Shown one piece after another: positions 35,882-49,000 of a stretch of 64,000 nt of DNA. The notes beneath the pieces were generated by a model, which saw only the letters and a list, made by a program, of their open reading frames with translations, did no database searches and was not told the DNA's origin. The translations under genes were made by a program, and so were the position numbers. Source of the stretch: Echinococcus granulosus (taxonomy: Eukaryota; Platyhelminthes; Cestoda; Cyclophyllidea; Taeniidae); the NCBI RefSeq assembly GCF_000524195.1, contig NW_020170381.1, positions 3,497,582 to 3,561,581 on the forward strand. Direction: 5' to 3'. The number at the start of each line of letters is the position of its first letter. Position 1 is the stretch's first letter.

Positions 35882-37001
35882 CTTAAATCCGTGCTAATAG
35901 TAATGGATAGGGTCACAGCTACGGTTTGATCACATCAATTAACTTAAACGTAATTGCTCATACAATAAATTAACCTTTAGGCCTCCATAAAAGTAGCATC
36001 TTATCTGATGCAATTTACCACTCCACAATAAGGCAATCAAAACGGAATTTTATTCGGGCCAAAATATTTTGTAATTCGCGTCAAAATAGATTGCAAAAAG
36101 GAAAAGTTACTAAAAACACATTCTAGAAACAGAACACAAAAAAGCAACACATCAGTTCCGATGGATTTGCAAGTAGTATTAGGTAGCGGTTTTGCGCAGC
36201 CTGCTTACATTACTCACGTTGCGTAACAAGCCCCAATGATAAAAATTGCTTACGCGATTTTTAACTTTCAATATTTAAACTAGTTCTATGCAGCTGCAAA
36301 AATCTGCCAGTAGCAAATGCAGCTTCATTACAGATAATTCGAAATGGCTGCTTTAAATGACTTATTCACCATGCTGCCGGTTCAAATTTGCCCGGGTTTA
36401 ACTTGTGGTTAGCTTTTGGGGTGGGTGACCTGCTATTGTAATCCTTGTGATCTCTAGCCCACATTGTTTGTCCTTTTTTATTTTCCAAACGAAAACGTGG
36501 TACTTGATGGGTGCTTTTTAAGATATCGAGCACTTAGCATTTCATGCTAGGTAGCTACGCTTCATTTAGTAGACGTTAGATTGTTAATTGGAGGAGCTTA
36601 TTATTCATTACTTCGTAAGTGGTCATTTTGTAGCATACACTTTCTAAAAGTTGCGCGCTTTTGTTTTGTGCGTACAGTTTACTAACCTGTAAATATTTGA
36701 TTGTGTATAGGTTTTTCTACCTATCTAATGCGTACCCAAAAGCCCTATACGTGGTAATCGCATCAAGTAATTGTGGGATAACGCTTACCGAAAGGGGCAT
36801 TTATTTATCTTGCATGTACTCTATTTTGCGCTAAAGCGTGAGACCTTTTATGACCCCATAGCCTTGGTATCTTTCGTTTACATTAGTTGTGTTGTGATAG
36901 TGCCTGAAAGCTATTATTTTATTCCATTTTGATGCTTTTTTGGAAAATTCCAAACTTGGCAGTTCTTGACCACTATTTTCCTCCCTATCACCTTCCTGCA
37001 G
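35882..37001. other. Divergent spacer between the basigin-like gene and TMX2
   Basis: 1.1 kb with no gene. By eye the plus strand changes from A-rich to T-rich near 36.35 kb. This matches the T-rich sense strand of introns on either side and suggests that TMX2 transcription starts several hundred bases before its ATG. Confidence 0.4.
36991..37001 (+). promoter_or_regulatory. Splice acceptor directly before the TMX2 start codon
   Basis: CCTTCCTGCAG ends exactly one base before ATG 37002. A polypyrimidine tract plus AG abutting the ATG is what a spliced-leader acceptor would look like in flatworms; an ordinary intron with an upstream untranslated exon is the alternative. Confidence 0.5.
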
Positions 37002-37909
37002 ATGTACGCTACTACCCGTGGCGGTTTTAAGCAATTGCTGCATCCCTACTATGTTGTAAATATTTGCTTGAGCCTACTTTACGTTTTAACGAAGAAACTA
37101 CCCTTCACCTGCGAACTACTTTACGACCAGTGTGAAATTGATCTCCAGGAATATGAACTCCTCATTTTCCTCGCTGCCTTTATAACGATGCGCAATAAGA
37201 GACAGTTTTCAGTTCCCGATTATGTGGCTCACTTTTGCATGTTTGCTAAGCTCTGCAACCTCTTAATGTTTTGGCGTCACAGCCTTACCTACGCGACCGT
37301 TTATGGGGTACTATGGCTCTTCCAGGCATATTTTCTGTTCCAACCTGTCTACACCGGTCCCGAATCGGTCTACTACTTTCACGAGTCCAACTTTGCCGAG
37401 GTAAGTTGCCTTTTTAATTAAATGATGATATATGAACGTAATTTATTATTTCATTATTTCCTATTCAGGTGATAGAACGTGGCGACCCCCGAGTGACGTG
37501 GATCATTGCTTTCTACACAGTCTGGTCGCCAGGATGCATCGCGCTGGCCCCGATCTTCTCGGAGCTCTCGCATGCCTATTCGGGCTACACAGGCCTGCGC
37601 TTTGGCAAGGTGGATGTGGCGCGGTGTTCCGCCCTCGCTCGCCAAGTAGGTGTGGACGCAACCACGTGGTCCAAACAGCTGCCCACCATCATCGTCTTCC
37701 GCGGTGGTCGTGAGGTTGATCGTCGACCGGGTCTCAGCTCCAAGACGAAGAAGGTGGTGAAATTTACTTTTACTTGGGAGAACATCATCGCCGCTTTCTC
37801 GCTCAACGACCTCTATGCACAGTGCAAGCAGCACGATGCACAGATCAGGCGCTCCAAGGAGGGCATGGAGAAAGCAAAGGCGGTGACGGATAGTAGAAAG
37901 GAGAAATGA
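37002..37909 (+). CDS. TMX2: Thioredoxin-related transmembrane protein 2 (TMX2)
   Basis: Two exons, 37002-37400 and 37469-37909 (phase 0, donor GTAAGT, acceptor CTATTCAG), give 279 residues; human TMX2 is 296. Hydrophobic segments at about 14-30, 51-63, 76-90 and 96-114 fit a membrane-anchored N-terminal half. The thioredoxin fold begins at about 140 with RVTWIIAFYTVWSPGC, GLRFGKVDVAR and the cis-proline loop KQLPTIIVF (P205). The human redox site is SNDC; here it is S153-P-G-C156, again with a single Cys, so disulfide exchange by a classical CxxC is not expected. The C-terminus RKEK resembles a di-lysine-type ER retrieval signal. Known role: ER and mitochondria-associated membrane redox and calcium control. 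The intron is only 68 nt. Confidence 0.93.
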
Positions 37910-38961
37910 GGCGATCTCTCCCCTCCCCCCTCTTCTTCACCGCTTTTAGCCGTTGCGAATGGACATCGAGTTCTCAATCGTCCAACCCTACCTATCATGC
38001 CGCTGTGCGTTAGAATGTATTACTATAAATGCATCATTTGCATAGTTACTGGACCCATATCTTAATTCTCAAGGTACCGAATCTTCGGTTTACGAAGCAC
38101 TGTCGTTCGTGGACCTCACTTTCTTTTCATTACAAGGCATCGATTGATAGTGCTTCATCAATCTTGGTTTTTAATGTAAACAAACACGCGTTACGAATGC
38201 GTTGTTAGCGCTTTCAACCTCTCGCTGGTTAATTTCGTCGGTCCGCCTATAGGTGGCATGACCAGTCATTACTCGACTTCTGTTGGAGGCTAATGAAGGA
38301 AACCGGCAAGGTTTCTGGCTAAGTACTATTAATCTTGCCGTTCCAAAGGATTCTTGTTTGACATGCTTGCGGACTTATGAATGGACTGCCGAACTCCCAC
38401 TTCTTCATCTGCCTTCATAATGGCAATACGTCGACACTTGTTAATGAATGTCAACTTCAAAGTCTGAAAATCCCAGTTCTATAATGGGGTCCAAGTGATG
38501 GCTTGAAAAAGTCGAATAAGGCTTACGTGTGGTGACTATTATGTCGATTATGGCTAGAACTGGAATCGAGCTTCCCGGTAGACTGTGGAACACTCATAGA
38601 TCGGTTTTATAGGTCGTGCTGGTGCATGGCTCGTACTTAAATAAAATGGACAGAAGGGACACTGGATAGTTCCAAAACCAGCTTCGAGGTGCAGAGTCAA
38701 CCGACCCAGTGAAAATCATGCAACAGACGGGAGGGGGAACCCGATTTTTATCTCAGGCGCAGTTTGTGCGGTTAATAAAACCAAAAGTGGAAAAAAGTAA
38801 AAAGGTTTTATTTCAGGCATCAACAAATATCACAATACATACAATGAGGTCCTTATTAGCGGGACAAGCTTGACTCAAACCGCGCAAGGCTCTTTCTTAT
38901 TGTCACGCTAAGGATGGAATTAAGGACGCGGGTTGTACGATGCTGGCAGTGATCGGATAGT
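37910..38961. other. Convergent spacer between TMX2 and the BORCS6-like gene
   Basis: About 1 kb with no gene seen; it holds the 3' ends of two converging genes. Confidence 0.5.
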
Positions 38962-40389
38962 TTAAATGTAAATGACAAGAGATAGGTTTAATAAAAAATG
39001 CGTACCAAAAATAGGCAATATAGTCAATTTGTAGGTACTAAAATATGGTCGTGGAGTAATGAGAATTTTGATTGTTAAATCCAAGAGGGTTTTAAATAAG
39101 TGAAGAACTGAAACAAAAGTAGGTAAAGGATACAGCAAAGCCTGCAACTGGGGAACTTTTGCCATGGCCTTGGTAAGCTCTTCACATTTCGCCATCATAG
39201 CGTACATTGACTGAAATAGATGGATTTTTTTTCAGTCGAATGATGTACTGAAAATTCAAAGCATAGTATATATTCAAGTGCTAATTTAAAATGTCCATAT
39301 GACGATGCTAAAACCGGAGAATTATTTTCCTGTTAGCTCAAAACGCTAAAGGATAAAGGTGTGCAAAGTAGTCAATACATTGGCAACGTACTACTAGGCT
39401 CAACTCAGTAATGCACAGTGAAGTACACGCCTGGACAATTAGCTGAAAATAAAATAATGCCGACAAGAGCATTATGCACGGGATCCTTAATGGGAAAAAC
39501 ACGAATATGTAGTGCGAATGAGCAAGTCGTTGGGTATTTCCCTTCGATAGGAAGTGAAAAAGTACTTGTACCACCGAAAATCCGATAAGCTAGGTTTACG
39601 TAGGTTCTTCAGATAATTCTTATTTCTTATTAAAACCGGGAAGTTGAAAAATAATGTTGTGTCACATTCGCTTGCCTTAATGTTGGCATCCATTTCATCA
39701 CAGGTTTGTAGGACAAGAGAGCTATAAAGATCGAGACAGCCGGCAGTCAAAGTGGATATCTGGAAATATGTGGATAATGAAGTCATAAATAGATTTAATG
39801 TGGCAAAATATCACATTTAAAAAGACGGTTTAGTGTAGGAATCTTAACCCATCAAGGAAATCAGTTATAAATATAGTTTTAGCAAGTTTCGATTTTGCAT
39901 TAAGATCACCATAAAACAACTTAGAGATATTCACAAGGAATTGTCAACCAATATCGTTGTAAGCGTATTGATGTCAAGTTGAAGCAGAAAATTTGTCAGT
40001 CTTCTAGGGAACTAAAGTAGCTACTTCAGAAAATAACATGAAGCCCGAGAAGGTCGCTTCGTACCAAACGTAAGTATCCCATTTTACCATCATAAGAACG
40101 AATAAAGGAGTGATATAAGTGCAGTCGAAGCGTAAATTTACACATGAAAAATCCTAACGTCGATAAATAGGCTTTGCTTAATCCGTAACATATGAAAACG
40201 CACCCTCTGAAGACCTGACTGCAAATTGGTCAGCAACAACGTTACCTCAGTATCAAGCTGCCTTGCACAGGCCTCAATTTCGCTGATAGTATCAAGTTTT
40301 GCAGTGACACTGGGAGACAATAATCAAAGAGATGCAAAAAATTACCTGGAAGAAATGGCGGGATCAGAAGAACCGGAGCTCCCCTCCAT
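38962..40389 (-). CDS. BORCS6-like (BLOC-1-related complex subunit 6) short coiled-coil protein
   Basis: Exons 40389-40346, 40309-40204, 39759-39676 and 39210-38962 join in phase to about 160 residues. The core reads through LDTISEIEACARQLDTEVTL, NLQSGLQRISTLTAGCLDLY, DEMDANIKSMYAMMAKCEEL. This order (helix, leucine-rich NLQ segment, STLTAGCLDLY, then DANIKSMYxxMAxCEEL) matches the conserved C-terminal region of BORCS6/lyspersin, a BORC subunit that couples lysosomes to ARL8 and kinesin. Assignment is from memory of the family pattern, so moderate. Introns: the first is 36 nt; the third has a GC donor (AAG|GCAAGC). The last about 45 residues after LTKAMAK look less typical; an extra small intron ending at a strong acceptor (TTTGTTTCAG, near 39110) may exist, so the C-terminus is unresolved. 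An acceptor (ATAACTTTAG) lies 18 nt before the ATG. Confidence 0.6.
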
Positions 40390-43038
40390 GTCTGAGAAGT
40401 CCCAAAGCCTAAAGTTATACAAAAACGAAAAATTATAGCCAAGGTTTTGTAAAAAAATATGACTTCAAGCCTAAAACCTATCAGATTAAAAAAAAAGCCT
40501 CAAGACCTGCTTAGCAAAACAAGCTACCTTGGTTTTTTAACCCAAGCTAGGGGTTCTAACTCTCCGTGCTGTAAAATGTACATAATTTGAGTTTAAAGAT
40601 GAAGTGCAAATGAGGATCCATGCAAGAAACTCGTGGCGTAATTTGAACAAGAGATATAGAGTGGATAAACATAGGCGCAAAATAAGCAACCGAATCACAC
40701 TTTTCAAATACGCAAAGAGCAAAGGTCAGCATAGTCCCACTTAAGCACTTGATAGTTGACATAATGGGATAAGAGCTTTCCCATTTGGCACGTTAGGATG
40801 TGAAACAGGTATCACAGTGCAACCTGATGGGACATTCAGGTGGCACTGCACCACGAACTTGCTGCTATCATCAAAACTAAATGGATTTGATTTATAGACC
40901 TAGATAACTAAAAGCACGTCGACTGGGTACAGTAGATGCCAAAGGGTGTAAGCTTTCAATTTACTTACAACACATACGATGCACAGTTGCTCACGCACCA
41001 AATAGGTGAAGAAACCAAACAGCAGTGTCGTAGGGAGAAAAAATTCACGAAAGACTTTTATGGCGGTCAAACTTAGTGAAAATGACACCGATGCGTTATT
41101 TTAATAGCTGTTAAAGTTGAAGATATGCGAGAAACTTCCATGCTAATTCCAATTATTGAAATTAGACAAAACGTCCGAAAGATTCCTTAGAAACTTAGTA
41201 ATTACACCTAATAAATGTTTTGTGTTTTCTAAGCTATGGGGATACTGGCACCATTAAAATTGACCGAAATTTGTGCCAGCGGCCTGGTTTTGGAACAAAT
41301 TTAGCGGCCGCTTCTTTGACTTTATTTTAGGGTCCCTGTTTTGTTAGATCTTCATAATTCAGCCCACTTTGGTAATACGCAAACTTCTAACATTAGATCC
41401 CAAAACATACACTATTTAAATTGTGTTTTTATCAGGTTTTAATGATTTTTTAGCACAACAGGGTATTCCTTCTAAAAAAGGTAAAAGGTTTTGCAACCTT
41501 GCAGTTGTTTGAATCAATCGATTTTATTTGTCAATTGTGGCACTAATACGAAATTGGACAAGTTTGCCAGACTCCTTAGGGTCTGTCTGTGAGACTAAAG
41601 TATGTTAGGCTTAGACCTGTTTGTTGTTTTAAGCGCACTGTGTTTTAATGACCTAACATACTGTTTGCTAGCACTGGAACAACTTTGGGTTTTTTTTGGA
41701 CACACATACCAATTAACCAGCTTGTCAAAGGCTTAAATAAAAATCGCGTTGATTGTTCCGATCTATATAATTAAATTTGGCACTAAGCGCTATATGTTTT
41801 GTCCTTTTGCTTTATCTAAGCTAAACTTTTTAGGTCATTGCAATGTTATTCATTTAAATGCAACTTTGTATTCATCAATTAAAAACTTTGCTTTTAGTGG
41901 TAGGACGTTTTTGACATTGTTTTTGTTAACTTTAAAAGACAAGATGACGTTAAAGCCACATTTAGACTCCAATCTTGCTTCCGAATTTTGCATTTTTATT
42001 AATTATTGATGTATGGGTAAATATTTGTGGGACAAGTATTTTTCCTTTTTGCCATTTGTTTAAAGTATGGTCTAGATACATGTTTTTAAGTGTCTTAAGT
42101 AAGTTGCTGTGTAATTTATCGCCGTAGAGTACCATTTTTGGCTGTAGCTGATACAGACTGCTTTTTAATTTTTTCGGTTTTTTGTCCCTTTAGTTTACTC
42201 GTAAAGCTAGTTAAGTGATCTTTTGATAAAATTGAATTGATGTTGGTCCTGCTGGTTTGACTTTAAAGTCACTGATTTACAGTGAAATTCCATTTTATAG
42301 TGTTATTTTATACTGTTTCTTTTTAAACCTACTCTGTCTTTTATAAGTTTCATTTGTATAAGAATCTTCCGCACAACCATACTGCAAATCCACATTAATC
42401 ATCGACGAATAAATGCATCTTTCCCTTTATGATGTAAAGGTTAAAGGGTTTCCTGCTACACACTCAAAAATACACTGTTATTATTCAATGTAAAAGTATT
42501 TGTCATTGCTCCCAAAATTCCCTGCAGCTTTGTTTAGATGAATTTTTATTGATATTGGTTAAAATGAACTTTAAGTAGTGTTTCTGTCATAGGGAGAAAT
42601 GTGGTAAAACAATGGATCTGTGGTAAAGGACTTTTCTGTACCTAAAAGTTTGGACCGCTTTAAGCCTTCTAAGTGCATTTTCCAGAATCGTCATCAGCAA
42701 CAGCAAAACTTATTATTTTTTGTGGGGTATTAACTTATTTTTTTAATGATGTTATTAAGAAAACAAGAAAAAATATTCGTCATTGAAAATACTCTATTTA
42801 AGAAGCTTCTGATATTTGATATCAGATGAGCTTAGTTTGACTTTAATAAAATTGCTTTTGATATTTATGCTAGTTATTATTATTACTATTTCCCCTCATA
42901 ACGGAACACCTTGACTGCGTAAATTTTCACTGCCAACCTTGTGCTTGAGTTGGCACAAAATTCGTTTAAATTAAATTCTAAAATCTATATCCTTTGTGTG
43001 TTTTCCTCTCATCGATTTCTTCTTAAGGTTTGGTTTAG
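40390..43038. other. Divergent spacer between the BORCS6-like gene and the 43039 gene
   Basis: No gene supported. From about 41.3 kb the plus strand is strongly T-rich, like the introns of the downstream plus-strand gene, so the right half is probably transcribed outron or 5' intron. The 41749-42009 open frame is low-complexity, Leu/Phe-rich and unconvincing. Confidence 0.4.
43026..43038 (+). promoter_or_regulatory. Splice acceptor directly before ATG 43039
   Basis: AAGGTTTGGTTTAG ends at 43038 and ATG follows with no gap, the same arrangement as TMX2. Candidate spliced-leader acceptor or 5' cis-intron end. Confidence 0.5.
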
Positions 43039-46000
43039 ATGCAACACGCCTCGTTGGCCGCGATAGGCCGAAGAGCGACGATAGAGACGCAGGACAGCCT
43101 CTCTGATTCTTTTGAAGGGCACAGCTCCAAGGAGACTTCTTCTCGATCCCCAGAGCGTTTGTCTTGCGGGTCAGGGGCCGCATCACCTCTGCCCTCACAG
43201 CCACCTCGAGTGCTGCGTCTAGACGAAGTGCTGGAGCACCTCCGGGCAGTAGATCACCAGCTTCGTGCTCTTCATGTCTCCAGGTACCCAATATTAACTC
43301 CTCCGCTCGCAACCTCCTGTGGACAAGAGGTAGGTCACAGTTTCAAACACAGATGAAATGGGAAGTGGTCATTTAGTTTGGCTAGCTATCTTGATATTTT
43401 ACTTACAGGTTTTTTAAGTTCCACCATAAATATGGCCATTATCTTACCAGAATCCTCAGTTTTCGCTGTAAAATCGTTATGGATTTAACCAAAACACTTA
43501 CTGAAATAAACCTATTACAGATGCAAAATTAGTTTTTTTCCCAAAAACAAAATAAGTACTTTCTCCTTGACCTTATAGATAAATGCACAATGTGCGACTC
43601 AAAAACAGAGTAGTGAGTACAAGCCCAAGTGGTCTAATTGTAAAACTAGTTAATGAAGACGTTTTTACCTTATAAGGGGTGATTACGGCTTCTCTTCAAG
43701 GTGGTGACCAAATAGGCCAATTCTGCTGCAGAAAGTTGACTTTCTAGTGAATAATACGTAAGGGCGCCTCACTTTTAAGCATCGCAGCTCAAACATCTGT
43801 GTTCTTAGAAGCTTCATCATCTGAAGTCGTTAGTCTAGAACCCTTAGTGGAGTAAGACTTGGTAGATGCAAATGAAGTGACCTCGATTTCAGTGTGACAT
43901 TGCCACCTAAAATACGTCAGTTACATGAGTTGAGCAATGCTTCAAAATGTAAGCACACTGATTCTCATTCCTTCGTTTTAATCCAAGAGGGGAAAGCAGA
44001 GAAAAGTATTGTCGGTGTAGGGAGCTTTACAATAAAAAAATTCAACCTTCTAATTTTTTTTAACAAAACACATCCATTTCATGATTAAATTTCGTTTAGG
44101 TGCTTACGATTTTGCGTTTGGTATCTTCATTTTTTTTCGCTAATTCTTTAAGATGCTCAACAACTCACCAAAATGATCTTATTTTAGCCTTAGGCTTTCT
44201 GTTTTTGTACAAAGCACTGTGCTTATATTTTTAATCATTAATAAGGAATGCTCGATGTGGATTCCGCCCCAAGGGGATGAGCGAACAAGAAAATAGGTAG
44301 CTTCTTGCTGTCTGAGAATGGCAACAATGAATGAGAGAGATTGCAATATTTATTTCCCAATCACATTTTTCCTCACCAAACGTTGATAGTCGACTATCAC
44401 AAATTAATCATGAGTTTTATGGAATTCAATCTTTTGATCGTTGTGTGAAACGTCAGGGGTGTATCGAAATCCTCTTACACTTCATACTAATAAAACTCCT
44501 TTTGCAGAATAACTTTAAAATGCAACTAGATGTAAAAATTAAATTCGTTTAGTCGATTTAATGAGCAACGGCAAATATACAGTGGATCTATCATGGGTAA
44601 ACCTCTCAGTATTTGGTATGTGGATCCCTCAGCTTTCGTTTCCCACAAAGCGATATCCAGGAAAAAACGGGTGTACCGGCTTCTGTAGTTATAAAACCGC
44701 TTTTAAAAGCCAGTATTCAACTTTTAATTGAAAGTAATTGTTTTCCTTCATAATTATTGCCTTAGTTTATGATGTTCGCCATCACGTTCATTATGTTTAC
44801 TCCGAAGATATGACTATTTTTTCTGCACCCGAAATATCTCAGAAATGATTATCTAGAATTGGCAATATGAAAATCTCAACTGTATTGGTTCCTTCCACAT
44901 CGCGTAGACTTTTATTCAAGAACAATAAACTACGGGTTTTATAAAAAAACACACAAACAACTTCAACTTTTACGACGTTGTTGCATCGTAGTTGATTGCT
45001 CTAGCCATGTACTTCCTGCCTCCCTTAATGCATTTCAAAGTATCTTTTAGAAAACATTTTGCTTTAAATGACTTAATTTTAACAAATGCAACTAGCAAAG
45101 TTAACTTTGTTTAAATTTCATCTTAAGTATGCTAACTGTAGCACCCCAAGTCTTTCCTAAAGCCGAAAGTAGGCAATAATAGTAGGAAAGAATGTGCATT
45201 GTTGTCGTACAGAGTTGCTACTGGCACGGAAGTACAGAATCAAAGTCTTTAATTTCCGTAAAACTAAACTGAAGAGTTGAACAAACAATCAAAGTATTAT
45301 GCACTCTCTTCTTTTGAGCGTCGTCCCCTTTATCAACCTCCCGAGTCAGCCATCACAACGATGATGGTGTAGTAGGGAAAACACTCACGAACTAACCGCG
45401 CCTGTCATCAAACATGCGTGGAAATAAGATTGTTCTTACCCGCAAAATCACTGATCCCTCTTAAGAATTCTACTGGATTTTTAAAAATGGCGTAGGAGAA
45501 GGTGGAATATGCAGGCTATCACGTATGTACATCGCTAGTCGTAGAAACACTGGCGCACCCGCTGAGTTCATGCGGCTCCCAGTTCTGCTAGTATAAATGG
45601 CTTCACCACATTTTTTTGAAAGTAGGACCACTTTATAGGTTCTCTTGTTTAAAATAAAAGCAGATATTTTGATTGGGTAAGAAAATTTCAGTAGTTAATT
45701 TTACACCATTTTGCACGCTTTTATGATTGAGCTCAATTTTACAATTTTAGCCGCTGTTAATGCCAGAACAAAGCGGGTTGCATATTTTAAGCCAATGCTT
45801 AAGCTCTTTTCCAGTTTCAAAGGGCTAGCCTTATAATATTTAGCTAAATAGATGAATGTTGCACTAGCCACTCCCGAATTCTTAGAAAAGAGATTCACGG
45901 TGGATAGATCTAAAACAGTGTCACCCTTCGGAGAATGAAGCTTGGGGCACCTTTTGGAGGTATTTCAAACAGTTTTGCCTGTACCACTCTACGTAAGGTT

Positions 46001-49000
46001 TTGATGTGACGGGGCCATGGTTAGCTAAGCGGCCTAATTTGGCAAATTATTCAGGGAATTAGTAGGTATACTCTGCTGTATGCAAAAGGCTAAGTGATTT
46101 TAAAAGCAAACAACTTTCACTACCTTCTGCTCAGTTTTACACTCCTAAAAAGGGTGTTCTTGGAAGCATGTCATGAATTTTCTGCCAGTCAAGAGTATTT
46201 TTTTATCTCTTGAGACAATAACGAGCATCACTTTGAAGCGACCCAGAGACAAATGCATCAATTTTATTTAGACGCTTGATAGTTTTTTATCGTTATTTTC
46301 TGTTGTTTCTGCTATCAATGCACACATTTTAAGCATTTATTTCGCCTTGGGGAAAACACTGCTTCGAGGAACTTCTCAATTGCTTGGATATCAGCGCTTT
46401 GAGTGTATTGTTAGCCTATTCATCTACCCAGCCTATCCCTGCTAGATGTGAAAATGGAGCCACCCTCTCAAAAAATCCGTCGAAACCGTAAAGGTTATTT
46501 AAACGATGGCATATATCTTTTCTCTAGTAGACGTATTCCCACCATCAGTCATCAGAGACCTAAAATGTATACCGTAATTCACTTTCGGAAAGCCTCAGAA
46601 CGTTACAGACTGTCGAAATAACAAAGTGTGTGAAAGGATCCATCTGTAGTTACTAGGAGGGTGAAAGTAAACCTCGCCTCAGGACAGAATTCACGCACAC
46701 TGATCTACTTTGCCTCTTGACATCATAACAACCTTGAAGTGACTATAACCTTGGGGCCTCTTCTCCTAATAGGGTTTGCATTTGTTCAAAAGGAGTAGTG
46801 AAAGCATCCCAATGCATCGTTGTGTGTACAATTGCATGGATAAAACAGCGACCTCTTGCATTATGCTTAACAAGCGCAATAGTACACGCGATCCTAGTGT
46901 TGGTATTTGGATTGCAACTAAACGCGCTGATTAACACAAATCGTTCAGGTTCCTCAAAATTACAAGCAGAAAAGCAAATTTCAGTTGAAAAAAGCTCCAA
47001 TAAAGTCGTTGGAAGCATAAACATTCACAGTGATGCTCATTCACAAATAAATGCTCCACGTTAAATTTATCACAATAATTATTCAGCTGCCTTTTTACCA
47101 AAGTATTGCCAATAGCACCGATAGAATAAATCTGTGGTGGTCTCTTGTATTTACAGCTTTGAAGAAACGATCTCTGTGGATGTGACTCTCAACTATTTGA
47201 GGTGCTGTCCTATTACTACTGTCATTAAAAAATGGACTTCATTCGTAATCTTTTAGCACCTTACCATACGCCACTCATAAAATGGCGTGGCCTTTAAGCA
47301 AATAACAGTTTGATTTTGTGCCTGTTCAGTTGCCATAAATGGTCCAGACAGACGTTTATTATACCATTAAAGTAGAGTACACGCTAGAATTTCCGATCAT
47401 GTGACCAATGAAAAGAGCTTTGAGGCTTGATTTCACATTTGGCTTACGTACAAGTAGTTTTGAACTTACAACTGTGAGTTCACAGAACGGCTGCTGAAAT
47501 TAAATTAAATTATGGCAAAGAGGAAATTCAAGAGGGTACAGAAGCGATTAAAGACCCTCACAGTAATGTGATCACTTAAACGATGTCTGGGCACTCCATT
47601 AACAGTGATGTAAAAAACAGTGTTCATTGAAATATTCGGGACTTCAGGGACGCATTTGTTATTGCACCATTCTAGACAAGATCTTCCATGGTCAAGAGGC
47701 GACACTTTTTAAGTCTAGGTGTGCCTTTTAACAGGTGGACAAGTTTCTTGTCTTTTTCCATCGAGCATCAGTTTCGGAAACATTTTTGCCTCTCATAGGA
47801 CATTAGTATTCTTTTTCAAGGAATAAGCGATATGGAGAAATCCTATTTAGACAGAAACAGAGCCGCTAGTTTGGGTGAAGAATGCTAAGCTTTAGCTGCG
47901 ATGAAAGTCGCACTTAAGACAATTTCTCAGTTAGAGCAGTAGAAAAAACAGGTACGGTTGCTTGCGATTTGTCGAATACTTTTTGTCGTAAAGTCGAACA
48001 AGAGAAATGTTTGCTAAACGAGTAGGCTGTTTAGGCCGATTTTCAAATTTCCAATTCTTTATCCAAATTCGGTTTTGTGCCAATAGCCGATGAAACAAGC
48101 GCTTTATCATGAAGGCAATGATGAAAAAGGAGCTGAACGGAGGATTTTATTTTAATTTATGCTGTTTTTAGTGTGTATTTTACTTAATGTACCGTTCTGT
48201 TTGAAATATGTGGCAAGTAGACAATTGAATTCTATTTAACCATGATTAAGTCATTTTTATTTTGTGGTCAATTGAAATGTGATGGAAGAATTGGTACACA
48301 AGTGTCACATTTGATCTAGTCCTTCTGAAATATCGTTTTTCGTCGTGAATTTCGGTCGCAATTTATTATAAATTAATGCCTTAGAGCTGACACAACTCAA
48401 TTGGGAATAAGCTCAATGACTGTTTTGAAAGGGAGTTGCCGACTTCGGTTCGGTGGCGCTAGTGCAAAAAACTCGGAATGGCAACTCGCTTTGATGTGTT
48501 TGGAACTAAAGTTAACGATTCGCCTAAACCAAACTGCTAATACATTTTACGCGTTAGATTTTATGAAAGGCGCACCTGTTGGCATGCATCAAACAAGTTT
48601 GAAATCCTGAGAACCTCGAGCAAATATTTGAAGTAACTTCCTAAACTATTTTGCCTCAAAAGTATAACAACAGATGAGAAACATTTGTGCTCCAACTCTG
48701 ACTGCTGTGTTCGTTTCACTTGCTTTATGGATTGAGTTACGACACCAATAAGGTTGATGGCTTCCAAGTTTTATTTTTTCCCAAAGGTTGCACAAACGAA
48801 CCAAATAATTTTGTCATTCAAAACTCTATTTTTAGCTTATTTTTTGGTTTCGCAAGCGTATTTGGCAAGGCCAAAATCAAACTGCCCTGCCGTTAACCAA
48901 GTGCCGGTATTCAAATGTTTGCCATTTGCCTACACAAATCACGTCCTAGTAACAGGAGAAAAATGAGGCCACGTTGTTTATTTCTGTGTTTTGAAGTATA

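Noticed and set aside
36368..36390. tRNA B-box-like GGTTCAAATTTG
   Set aside because: No A box or acceptor stem at the expected distance.
37432..37834. Alternative frames over TMX2 exon 2
   Set aside because: The thioredoxin-fold frame explains this interval; the others are shadows in GC-rich coding sequence.
46018..46090. tRNA A-box-like sequence (TTAGCTAAGCGG)
   Set aside because: No matching B box or cloverleaf arms downstream.
46516..46540. About 18 bp shared with 53142-53162 (AGTAGACGTATTC then CCACCA)
   Set aside because: Flanks do not align by eye; could be chance or a remnant of another repeat, too short to annotate.
46743..47064. Opposed 93- and 88-codon open frames
   Set aside because: Mirror frames of each other in the presumed 12-kb intron; no splice sites or motif favour either.
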